A stretch of 12,601 nucleotides of DNA from assembly GCA_016302935.1 (NCBI GenBank), contig JAEDMO010000025.1, forward strand, positions 1-12,601. Direction: 5' to 3'. The notes below the pieces were generated by a model, which saw only the letters and a list, made by a program, of their open reading frames with translations, did not search any database and was not told where the DNA came from. Below, piece after piece: positions 1 through 6,496 of the stretch (the stretch's first letter is position 1; every line of letters starts with the position of its first letter). Both the position numbers and the translations under genes were made by a program. The stretch is from Bacilli bacterium. GTDB lineage: Bacteria; Bacillota_I; Bacilli_A; RF39; UBA660.

Positions 1-156
1 TTAATTAGTGTAGGCAAAAACAATAGATATGGTCATCCAAAAGAACCAGTATTAAATATTTTAAGTAATAGTAAAATTTATAGAACGGATTTAGATGGAT
101 CAATAGAAATAAAATTAAATAAAAATGAATATAAGATTAGAACATGTCCACCATAG
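1..156 (+). CDS. comEC: ComEC/Rec2 DNA-uptake channel, C-terminal end (partial)
   Basis: Frame 1 is open from the first base to a TAG at 154-156 and gives 51 residues. The motif ISVGKNNRYGHP, followed by IYRTDLDGSI, is typical of the last part of the metallo-beta-lactamase-like domain of ComEC, the inner-membrane channel that takes up single-stranded DNA during competence. The rest of the gene lies to the left of the window. In Firmicutes comEC normally sits just before holA. Here holA starts 1.6 kb further on, after a degraded stretch and one extra gene, which supports the assignment and suggests an insertion between them. Only the tail is visible, so I cannot say whether the gene is intact. 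Confidence 0.85.
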   Translation, partial: LISVGKNNRYGHPKEPVLNILSNSKIYRTDLDGSIEIKLNKNEYKIRTCPP

Positions 157-227
157 AGAAATATATGAATTATTATAACGAGATAAAAGAAAAATTAATA
201 AAAAGTGAAATTTATGATAGTAATTAA
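144..227 (+). pseudogene. DUF1016/YhcG-like N-terminal fragment
   Basis: An ORF of 27 residues overlaps the comEC stop codon in another frame. From the second Met (165) it reads MNYYNEIKEKLIKSEIYD and stops six bases later. This resembles the first residues of DUF1016_N proteins (YhcG family, restriction-associated nuclease-like proteins), where the same kind of segment leads into a long helical domain. That domain is missing. There is no clear ribosome site. I read it as a leftover 5' end, fused by recombination or deletion to the broken ORF that follows. The match is short and made from memory of the family, so confidence is low. Confidence 0.35.
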
Positions 228-694
228 TGGCAAAAGTTCAAATGATAATAAAGTACATGTAACTTTTGGAAATTATAATATTACCCAAGATGGAAAAAAA
301 GGTAAGGAATATCTCCGTTTATAAGTTTTAAATGTGATAATGCATATATTGGAATAGAAATGACATATGATAGAGATTGGTTAATTGATATGAAAATAAA
401 TAATAAAGTCGATATTACTAAATATATTTCTGACATAGCTTACTTTAGATAAAAAAAGTTGGATATCATTAATTTATGGTAAATATAATTGCTATTTAGA
501 AAAAACAGAAAAAATTATTTTATAATTGAATTAAACTGTAAATCTGAGGAATGCAATGAAATTTTTGAAATACATATTAATGAAAATATTATTATAAATT
601 TTTAATATTAAATAAAAAAGGAAATAATAGATATAAAAAGAAAGAATTTGTTGAAAACAAAAGGAAAGAAAATTTATTAAAAATTACTAATTAA
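214..694 (+). pseudogene. frameshifted remnant of a small hypothetical protein
   Basis: Coding-like peptide segments follow one another in changing frames. 214-324 gives a piece ending near NYNITQDGKKGK. About 306-452 gives ISFKCDNAYIGIEMTYDRDW and then ITKYISDIAY. About 448-525 gives KKSWISLIYGKYNCYLEKT. About 519-605 gives FIIELNCKSEECNEIFEIHI. About 596-694 gives a lysine-rich tail ending at TAA 692-694. Joined across four frameshifts this would make one protein of roughly 160 residues, with Trp/Tyr/Cys-bearing core segments unlikely to occur by chance in DNA this AT-rich. The breaks fall at or near A/T runs. I do not recognise the family. It is best read as a decayed accessory gene downstream of comEC. 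Confidence 0.55.
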
Positions 695-865
695 TATTTT
701 TAACAATAAAAAAATAATGTATATAGTTAATCATAGCTATAAGCCGATTAATAATATTTAGATATCAAGTATGCTCTCAAATAAAATAAAGTGCGAACAT
801 TTTTGACTTATCCACCATAATATATAGTGTAAGCCACATACACAGATGTATGTGTTTATATAGAT
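695..865. other. non-coding stretch after the decayed genes
   Basis: No ORF longer than a few codons is supported in either strand. The only structure I see is a short inverted repeat at 835-854, with 7-bp arms CACATAC and GTATGTG around ACAGAT. It lies just before the terminator hairpin at 866-897. Confidence 0.5.
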
Positions 866-897
866 TGAAGAGTTCTTAAATAGAACTCTTCTATTTT
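866..897 (+). terminator. intrinsic terminator after the comEC region
   Basis: A 9-bp stem, GAAGAGTTC (867-875) with GAACTCTTC (883-891), closes on the short loop TTAAATA. The outer loop bases T876 and A882 can add a tenth pair. The run CTATTTT follows. It would end transcription coming from comEC and the pseudogenes, isolating the next gene. Confidence 0.75.
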
Positions 898-954
898 ACA
901 TCTCTTTTAAAAATATAAAATAATAAACATTTATATATATTTATTGCTTTATAA

Positions 955-963
955 TGGTATAAT
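955..963 (+). promoter_or_regulatory. possible extended -10 promoter
   Basis: TGG directly before TATAAT (958-963) makes an extended -10 element. No good -35 is visible. A second TATAAT lies at 950-955. If the 958 element is used, the leader before the ribosome site of the gene at 984 is only a few bases long, so the exact start is uncertain. Confidence 0.4.
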
Positions 964-983
964 AAAAATAGGAGAGTGATCAT

Positions 984-1673
984 ATGAAAAATAAAAAAAC
1001 AATGAAAATAATTTTATATACTTTAATTGTTATTCTTATTATATCAATAGGAGTATGTGCATATCTAATAATTACCGACATTGTAAAGAAAGAACAAAGA
1101 AAAAATACAACTAATTTTACTCCTGAAAAAGAAGAATGTAGCGTTGTAACCGAAGATCTTAATCAAATCCATCCGATTGATGGTTGTACTACCAGCACCT
1201 TTACGGTTAATAAAGTAACGCTTGATGGAGTAGATATGAAATTAGAAGCTACATTTATAAAAGGTAAAGATGATATTTTCACCATTAACTTAAAATTAGA
1301 CGATAAAGGTATATCTGCCGCTAATTTTTCTAATTCAGCCCTTAATTTCTACCGTAGTCAAGTTAGCATTATCAATGATTCTTTATTACTTATTCAATCT
1401 GATACTGGTGACCAAATGGATACCCAAAATATAACTATTATCAACAATCAAAAAGAAGTTTTACTAAATGAAAGACAAGTAAAAATAACCGAGAAAGAGG
1501 AAAACGAATTTATCATCCATAGATATAATTTCTTAAGCATGGTATGTGAAGATGAGGAGAATAAAGACAAAATATTTGAAGTGGATTTTACTTATAAATT
1601 AGAAGATAATAAAATAAAACTAAAAGAATTAAAAAATATAACTTGTAACGAATACGTAACTAATGGTGAATAA
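984..1673 (+). CDS. hypothetical membrane-anchored extracytoplasmic protein
   Basis: 229 residues. The N-terminus has the basic stretch MKNKKTMK, then one strongly hydrophobic segment at about residues 9-31, then a basic stop-transfer-like region KKEQRK. This suggests a single anchor with the remaining ~190 residues outside the cell. There is no lipobox. The outer part is polar and rich in Asn, Lys and Glu, and has four cysteines (ECS, DGCT, MVCED, ITCNE), enough for two disulfides. I do not recognise the family and infer no function. The start is supported by AGGAGAG at 970-976, seven bases before ATG. A terminator lies immediately before (866-897) and after (1679-1707), so this is a single-gene unit. 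It sits between comEC and holA, which are usually adjacent, and is probably a lineage-specific insertion. Confidence 0.8.
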   Translation: MKNKKTMKIILYTLIVILIISIGVCAYLIITDIVKKEQRKNTTNFTPEKEECSVVTEDLNQIHPIDGCTTSTFTVNKVTLDGVDMKLEATFIKGKDDIFTINLKLDDKGISAANFSNSALNFYRSQVSIINDSLLLIQSDTGDQMDTQNITIINNQKEVLLNERQVKITEKEENEFIIHRYNFLSMVCEDEENKDKIFEVDFTYKLEDNKIKLKELKNITCNEYVTNGE

Positions 1674-1678
1674 TTAAC

Positions 1679-1707
1679 AAAGTTCAAAAATTTTTGAACT
1701 TTTTTTT
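1679..1707 (+). terminator. intrinsic terminator
   Basis: A perfect palindrome of 24 bp (1679-1702) is built from AAAGTTCAAAAA and its complement, followed by T to 1707. It lies six bases after the stop codon of the membrane protein gene. Confidence 0.85.
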
Positions 1708-1802
1708 AATATAAAATTATTAATAACTAAATAAATATTTTAACTTATTGTAATTTAGAGCGTTTTTATGATAAACTTAATATTAAGAAAAGCGGTGATT
1801 AT

Positions 1803-2753
1803 ATGTCAAATATAACTTTAATCTACCATTTAGATCAAGAGTTTATTAACAACAAAATTAATGAAATAAAAGAAAATTTAAAAATAGAAGATATCAGCAT
1901 AATAAAATACACCTACGATAATAATATGGATAGTATTATTGAAGATGCAAATACTAAAAATCTTTTTGGTGATAAAAAATTAATAATCGTAGAAAATAGT
2001 ACCTTCATAAATGAATCCGACAAACTAGACATATCACCACTAGAAACTTATTTAGATAATTTTAATAAAGATACATATCTAATATTCACACTAATTAGTG
2101 AATCGGTTGATACAAGAAGAAAAATATTTAAAAAAATTAAGGAAGTAGGTAATATCATCGCCTATGAAAAGATAGATAATAAATTCTTTATTAACTATAT
2201 TAGTGACATACTAAAACAAAATAACAAAAAAATGGAACCAAGATTGATAGAAGAATTTTTAAATAAAGTTGGCTACGACTTAGGTAATATTAAAAACGAA
2301 TTAGAAAAATTATTCATCCTAACAAACAACGAGAAAATAGAAGAAGAAGATATAAAATCCATAAACACAAATAATAAAGAAGAATCACTCTTTAGCTTAA
2401 TAGATAGTATTGTTAATAAAGAAATATCTAAAAGTATAAAATTATATCGCTATTTTATAGGTAAAAATGAAGAAGTAATTAAAATAATAGCTATGCTTGC
2501 TAATAAATATCGTCTAATTTATCAAACAAAACTATTATACCAAGAGGGAAAAAACAAATATGACATTAGTAAAATATTAGGGGTACATAGCTACGCAATC
2601 TCCTTGGCCATTACCACGAGTTTTAAATATACTGACTCAGAATTAATTAGAATATTAAAAGAATTATATAACCTAGATTTAGATATTAAAATAGGGAAAG
2701 TAAATGATAAATTTGCTTTAGAGATGTTTATCTTAAAAAATAGTAAGGATTAA
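1803..2753 (+). CDS. holA: DNA polymerase III subunit delta (clamp loader)
   Basis: 316 residues, close to the usual ~330-345 of HolA. The delta subunit opens the beta clamp as part of the clamp-loader complex. The N-terminal part shows the family pattern of a degenerate AAA+ module without a Walker A motif: ITLIYHLDQEFINNKI, FGDKKLIIVENSTF and DTYLIFTLISESVDTRRKIF. The middle has the helical segment VGYDLGNIKNELEKL, with EESLFSLIDSIVNKE at the start of the C-terminal collar domain (about 195-316), which ends KVNDKFALEMFIL. GCGGTGAT lies shortly before the ATG. It follows comEC at a distance, as in many Firmicutes. It is convergent with rnhC, and its stop codon (2751-2753) touches the rnhC stop. 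The last codons form half of a bidirectional terminator palindrome. Confidence 0.9.
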   Translation: MSNITLIYHLDQEFINNKINEIKENLKIEDISIIKYTYDNNMDSIIEDANTKNLFGDKKLIIVENSTFINESDKLDISPLETYLDNFNKDTYLIFTLISESVDTRRKIFKKIKEVGNIIAYEKIDNKFFINYISDILKQNNKKMEPRLIEEFLNKVGYDLGNIKNELEKLFILTNNEKIEEEDIKSINTNNKEESLFSLIDSIVNKEISKSIKLYRYFIGKNEEVIKIIAMLANKYRLIYQTKLLYQEGKNKYDISKILGVHSYAISLAITTSFKYTDSELIRILKELYNLDLDIKIGKVNDKFALEMFILKNSKD

Positions 2754-2769
2754 TTAATCCTTACTATTT
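2738..2769. terminator. bidirectional terminator made from both gene ends
   Basis: A perfect 32-bp palindrome, with half-sites AAATAGTAAGGATTAA and its exact complement, is centred on the two adjacent stop codons. It has A/T flanks on both sides (A-run 2735-2740, TTT 2767-2769), so RNA from either strand can form a stem ending in a short U-run. It spans the last codons of holA (plus) and of rnhC (minus), which as a result both end in the residues NSKD. Confidence 0.75.
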
Positions 2770-3713
2770 AATATTCTATTAGTATTGCTGAAGTTTAATT
2801 TAGCGATCTCTCTAAGCTTTTCCTTACCATATTTTTTTACAATCATAATACCAGCATCATCCACAATAGAAGAAGCCCCCTTAGGAATTAAGATATTAAG
2901 TTCATTTCCCATTTTATTAATCTCCTTAATAAAAACGTATCTGCTGATAATAGAAGAAACCGCCACGCTCATAACCTTATCTTCAGCTTTTGTCATAAAT
3001 GTAACATTACGAACAACATTTTTAGCATCTTTTAAATAACCGAAATAGTTTTTTTCACTAGCAAATTCATCTATTACAATATAATCATAATCAACATTGT
3101 CCTTAACTAAACTATAAAGAGCTTTATTATGTAAAATAGCTTTTATTTTGTTCATATTCATATCACTACTATAAACTTTATTATAATCACTATTATTTAA
3201 AATAATTGTACAATGCTTAACCTTATCTTTAATTTTAGGTACAATTTTTAAAATATGCTCATCAAGCATCTTTTTAGAATCTCTAATTCCTAAACTTTCC
3301 AAATAAGGAATATCCTCTTTCTTTACATAACTAGCAGTAACAACAATCGGTCCAAAATAATCACCAGTTCCCACCTCATCACTACCAATACTAGTAATAT
3401 CACTAGGTAATGTTATGCTATCGCTATCATCTTTATTTTTATAGCCTTCTTCCTTATCTTCATTCATTATCTCACTGATTGCATCATTTCCCTTGTTGAA
3501 TTCCTGCCAAAGTAAAGCATCTTCCTTAGCATTTTCCCCTTGAAACATTACCTTGTTAGAAGTATAAAGAGTAATCACTGTTCCAGCTTCCTCTGCTTGA
3601 AAAACAGCATATGGAGGAGTTTTAGGTCTTAACTTATCCTGATAATATTCAATCATCTTCATTTTCGTATTATTATTTAAAGTAAAAACAACCGTATCAT
3701 TTTTTTTCGTCAT
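2754..3713 (-). CDS. rnhC: ribonuclease HIII
   Basis: 319 residues, the normal length for RNase HIII, which cuts the RNA strand of RNA:DNA hybrids in the cytoplasm. Residues 1 to about 85 form the TBP-like N-terminal substrate-binding domain, including the conserved pattern around KTPPYAVFQAEEAGTVITLY, which separates HIII from HII. The catalytic domain starts at about 105 with GSDEVGTGDYFGP, giving D112 and E113. It continues with RDSKKM (D145), VIDEFAS (D215) and KAEDKVMSVAVSSIISR (E244/D245). All expected acidic residues are present, so it should be active. A low-complexity acidic/lysine linker (about 85-100) joins the domains. The start is supported by GGTGAT four bases before ATG on the minus strand. 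It is divergent from the cvpA-like gene with a 97-bp gap. RNase HIII and CvpA are neighbours in many Firmicutes. Confidence 0.95.
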   Translation of the reverse strand: MTKKNDTVVFTLNNNTKMKMIEYYQDKLRPKTPPYAVFQAEEAGTVITLYTSNKVMFQGENAKEDALLWQEFNKGNDAISEIMNEDKEEGYKNKDDSDSITLPSDITSIGSDEVGTGDYFGPIVVTASYVKKEDIPYLESLGIRDSKKMLDEHILKIVPKIKDKVKHCTIILNNSDYNKVYSSDMNMNKIKAILHNKALYSLVKDNVDYDYIVIDEFASEKNYFGYLKDAKNVVRNVTFMTKAEDKVMSVAVSSIISRYVFIKEINKMGNELNILIPKGASSIVDDAGIMIVKKYGKEKLREIAKLNFSNTNRILNSKD

Positions 3714-3743
3714 CTATATCACCAACTTTATTTTATCATAAAT

Positions 3744-3772
3744 TTTACAAATTTCACTTTATTTTTTATAAT
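3744..3772 (+). promoter_or_regulatory. sigma-A-type promoter for the cvpA-like/trxA operon
   Basis: TTTACA (3744-3749), a 17-base spacer and TATAAT (3767-3772), 38 bases before the ATG at 3811. Another TATAAT lies at 3781-3786 without a good -35. Confidence 0.65.
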
Positions 3773-3810
3773 ATTTATTATATAATTATAACATAAAGGA
3801 GATGTAATTT

Positions 3811-4527
3811 ATGAACATTATAGATGCTGTTATTATTTTATTTATCATTTTAGGTGCCGTTGTTGGATTTAAAGAAGGTTTTATTAAAAAAACAGCAAGC
3901 CTTATAGGATTAGTAGTAATAACAATTATTTCATTTTTATTAAAAGACATGATTTCAGTTATTCTTTATGAAAATTTGCCATTTTTTAACTTTGGTGGAT
4001 TAATAAAAGGAGTAGAAATGATAAATGTCATAATGTATGAACTTATCGCTTTCTTCATTGTCTTTGCAGCATTATCTTTAATTTTAAGAATAATACTAGC
4101 GGTAACTGGCATTGTAGAAAAACTGCTTAAAATGACAATCATTTTAGCTGTCCCATCAAAAATACTAGGAGCAATAGTAGGAGCAATCGAATATTATATT
4201 TATGCTTTTATCATATTATTTATTATAACACTACCAGTATTCAATATTAAAATAGTAAACGAATCAAAATATAAAAACTTTATCTTAAATAATACTCCAT
4301 TAGTATCTACATTAGCTAATAAAACCTTAGACACATATAAAGAAGTATATGATGCTATAGATAGTCATAATGGTAATAACACTGAAGAAGTAAATGCCAA
4401 AGTACTAGATGTTTTATTAAAATATGATATTATCAGTGTAGAAAGCACTGAAAAATTAATTAAAGCAAATAAAGTACACGTTAAAAATCCTGATGAAATA
4501 TTAAACAAATATAGGGAGGTTAAGTAA
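3811..4527 (+). CDS. CvpA family membrane protein
   Basis: 238 residues. It starts MNIIDAVIILFIILGAVVGF with KEGF just after, the typical opening of the CvpA (colicin V production) family. I see four hydrophobic segments at about 3-20, 28-45, 73-97 and 124-143, with short polar links, and then a soluble C-terminal tail of about 95 residues, longer than in the basic ~165-residue CvpA. The biochemical role of the family is not settled; it is linked to envelope stress and secretion. AAAGGAGATG lies seven bases before the ATG, with a consensus promoter upstream. The stop codon overlaps the trxA start (TAATG), so the two are translationally coupled. It is divergent from rnhC. In relatives zapA, polX and mutS2 often sit in this cluster; none is here. 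Confidence 0.85.
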   Translation: MNIIDAVIILFIILGAVVGFKEGFIKKTASLIGLVVITIISFLLKDMISVILYENLPFFNFGGLIKGVEMINVIMYELIAFFIVFAALSLILRIILAVTGIVEKLLKMTIILAVPSKILGAIVGAIEYYIYAFIILFIITLPVFNIKIVNESKYKNFILNNTPLVSTLANKTLDTYKEVYDAIDSHNGNNTEEVNAKVLDVLLKYDIISVESTEKLIKANKVHVKNPDEILNKYREVK

Positions 4528-4823
4528 TGAGTGTAATTCATTTAGAAAACGAAAACTTTGAAGAACTTATTAAAAATAAAAAAGTAGTAGTAGATTTCTA
4601 TGCCACATGGTGTGGTCCTTGTAAAATGTTCGGTCCCGTTTTTGAAAAAGTAAGTAACGAATCATCGATTACCTTTATTAAAATAGATGTAGATGCTCAC
4701 GAAGATATTGCTAGAAAATATGGAATCATGAGTATTCCAACTGTAGTATTATTAAACAATGGGGAAGTAGAAAAAAAACATATGGGATTTATGACCGAAG
4801 AAGAACTTAAAAAATTCATTTAA
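4527..4823 (+). CDS. trxA: thioredoxin
   Basis: 98 residues, slightly short for thioredoxin (~105). The redox motif WCGPC is at 28-32, the buried acid D23 is in VVDFYA, and the cis-proline P71 is in SIPTVV, so all key residues are present. It reduces protein disulfides in the cytoplasm with electrons from thioredoxin reductase, whose gene is not in this window. The ATG overlaps the stop codon of the cvpA-like gene, and AGGGAGGT (4513-4520) lies six bases before it inside that gene, so the two form one operon. A strong terminator follows at 4864-4901. In several Firmicutes trxA follows mutS2 downstream of cvpA, and this arrangement looks like a shortened form of that cluster. Confidence 0.95.
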   Translation: MSVIHLENENFEELIKNKKVVVDFYATWCGPCKMFGPVFEKVSNESSITFIKIDVDAHEDIARKYGIMSIPTVVLLNNGEVEKKHMGFMTEEELKKFI

Positions 4824-4863
4824 ATCAAATTAAAATTAAATAATTAAAACTTAAAGAATTTAG

Positions 4864-4901
4864 AAAAAAATAAAGAAGTGTCAAATTTCTTTATTTTTTT
4901 T
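4864..4901 (+). terminator. intrinsic terminator after trxA
   Basis: A 14-bp stem, AAAAAAATAAAGAA (4864-4877) with its exact complement (4887-4900), around a 9-base loop, ends in eight T. The A-rich left arm means it could also work, more weakly, on the other strand. Confidence 0.8.
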
Positions 4902-4937
4902 GATATTTATTTTATAATTAAAATAAGGAAGTGAATT

Positions 4938-6386
4938 ATGAACAAAATATTACTATGTATTTTAGATGGAGTTGGGATAAGAGAAGAATCGTACGGTAAT
5001 GCTTTTCAAAATGCTAAAAAACCTAATTTTGATTATCTATGGAATAACTATCCTCATTCATTGCTTAATGCAAGTGAACAATATGTGGGACTTCCAAAAG
5101 GCCAAATGGGTAATAGTGAAGTAGGGCATACCAACATTGGAGCAGGAAGAATAGTATATCAATCATTAGAACTAATAAATCAAAAATTTAAAGATAAAAC
5201 CATAGAAAACGATCCTTCATTAAACGAATTATTTAAATACGTTAAAGAAAATAATCGTCCTCTTCATATCATCGGCTTATTTAGCAACGGGGGGGTTCAC
5301 TCTCATATTGATCATTTTATCAATATGCTAAACATTGCTAATAATAACAATATAAAAAATATCTACGCCCATATAATTACTGATGGAAGGGATACCAAAG
5401 ATAATATTGCTACTTCTTTTGTCGATATATTTAATAAAAATAAAGTAGGTAAAATTGCCAGCATCTCCGGCAGATATTATGCAATGGATAGAGATAAAAG
5501 ATATGAAAGAACAAATCTTTATTATGACACAATAACCAATAAAGGAAAAAACAAAATAGATATTTATGACTACATAGCAACATCATATAAAAATAATTGT
5601 TACGATGAATTTATTAAACCATCATTAATTGATCCTGATGGCTATATAGATAAAAATGATGCAGTTATTTGGATTAATTTTAGACCGGATAGAGCTATCC
5701 AAATAGTAGAAAAACTAGAAAAACATTGCAAAGTGTTAAGTCTTATGTACATAAGTGATCAAATAAAAAGCCCATATATCATCAAAAAACAACAAATAGA
5801 AGATACATTAGGAGAATATTTATCATCACTAGACTACCACCAACTAAGAATTGCAGAAACAGAAAAATATGCCCACGTAACATATTTCTTCGATGGTGGA
5901 AAAGAATTAGATTTAAAAAATTGTGATAAGGTTTTAATACCATCAAAAAAAGTAGCTACTTATGATCTAGAGCCTTCCATGAGCGCATACGAAATAACCG
6001 ATAAATTACTATCGATTATAGATGATTATGATTTTATAGTTTTAAACTTTGCCAATGGTGATATGGTTGGACATACTGGTAACTATGATGCAACAATCAA
6101 AGCCATAGAAACAATAGATAACTGTTTAGGGAAAATAATAGACAAAACAAATGAAATAAATATGACCTTAATTGTTACCGCAGACCACGGCAATTGTGAC
6201 TATATGATTGATGATATGAAAGCTAAAGTAACCACTCATTCTTTGAGTAAAGTTCCCTTTATAATTGCTGAAAATAAAATAAATCTAACAGACGGCAATT
6301 TATCTGACATTGCGCCAACAATATTAGCTTTAATGAATTTAAAAATTCCTAAATCAATGACTGGAAATATTTTAATTATTAAATAA
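4938..6386 (+). CDS. gpmI: 2,3-bisphosphoglycerate-independent phosphoglycerate mutase
   Basis: 482 residues, about 30 shorter than the usual ~510 but with all core motifs. It interconverts 3- and 2-phosphoglycerate in glycolysis with two Mn ions. Alkaline-phosphatase-like metal sites appear at the N-terminus (CILDGVGIREESYGNAF, D10) and C-terminus (NFANGDMVGHTGN and TADHGNCDYM). The phosphorylated serine is S60 in KGQMGNSEVGHTNIGAGR. The inserted transferase domain (about 75-290) has FSNGGVHSHIDH (H121), ITDGRDT, SISGRYYAMDRDKRYERT and NFRPDRAIQ. AAGGAAGTGA precedes the ATG, and TATAAT (4913-4918) is the likely -10, with its -35 falling inside the preceding terminator. It is its own unit between two terminators, followed by ppdK. 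Confidence 0.95.
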   Translation: MNKILLCILDGVGIREESYGNAFQNAKKPNFDYLWNNYPHSLLNASEQYVGLPKGQMGNSEVGHTNIGAGRIVYQSLELINQKFKDKTIENDPSLNELFKYVKENNRPLHIIGLFSNGGVHSHIDHFINMLNIANNNNIKNIYAHIITDGRDTKDNIATSFVDIFNKNKVGKIASISGRYYAMDRDKRYERTNLYYDTITNKGKNKIDIYDYIATSYKNNCYDEFIKPSLIDPDGYIDKNDAVIWINFRPDRAIQIVEKLEKHCKVLSLMYISDQIKSPYIIKKQQIEDTLGEYLSSLDYHQLRIAETEKYAHVTYFFDGGKELDLKNCDKVLIPSKKVATYDLEPSMSAYEITDKLLSIIDDYDFIVLNFANGDMVGHTGNYDATIKAIETIDNCLGKIIDKTNEINMTLIVTADHGNCDYMIDDMKAKVTTHSLSKVPFIIAENKINLTDGNLSDIAPTILALMNLKIPKSMTGNILIIK

Positions 6387-6407
6387 CTTTAAATAGTTAT
6401 TTTTTTT
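6381..6407 (+). terminator. intrinsic terminator overlapping the gpmI stop
   Basis: An 8-bp stem, AAATAACT (6381-6388) with AGTTATTT (6395-6402), around TTAAAT, is followed by T to 6407. The left arm contains the gpmI stop codon at 6384-6386. Confidence 0.75.
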
Positions 6408-6438
6408 GTAAATAGGAAGTAAAATAGTGTCAAAAACA

Positions 6439-6467
6439 TTGAAAAACAAATATCGTTTTGTTAAAAT
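6439..6467 (+). promoter_or_regulatory. sigma-A-type promoter for ppdK
   Basis: TTGAAA (6439-6444), exactly 17 bases, then TAAAAT (6462-6467), 30 bases before the ppdK ATG. It lies after the gpmI terminator, so ppdK has its own promoter. Confidence 0.65.
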
Positions 6468-6496
6468 AAAAAAGTAGTTTTAAAAGGAGGAATAAA

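Noticed and set aside
144..227. Short ORF as a genuine small protein translated from the comEC tail
   Set aside because: No ribosome site, and the peptide looks like a truncated DUF1016 start, so a remnant is more likely. The window end prevents full exclusion.
835..865. Sequencing adapter contamination at the CACATAC/GTATGTG repeat
   Set aside because: It only loosely recalls transposase adapter ends; the bases do not match beyond a few positions.
2785..3039. Plus-strand ORF of 84 codons opposite rnhC
   Set aside because: It is a shadow of the RNase HIII gene. It has no ribosome site, and the overlapped protein is clearly real.
6439..6475. Riboswitch or structured leader before ppdK
   Set aside because: Only a 5-bp stem (AAAAC/GTTTT) can be drawn, and the promoter leaves a leader of about 25 bases, too short for a riboswitch.
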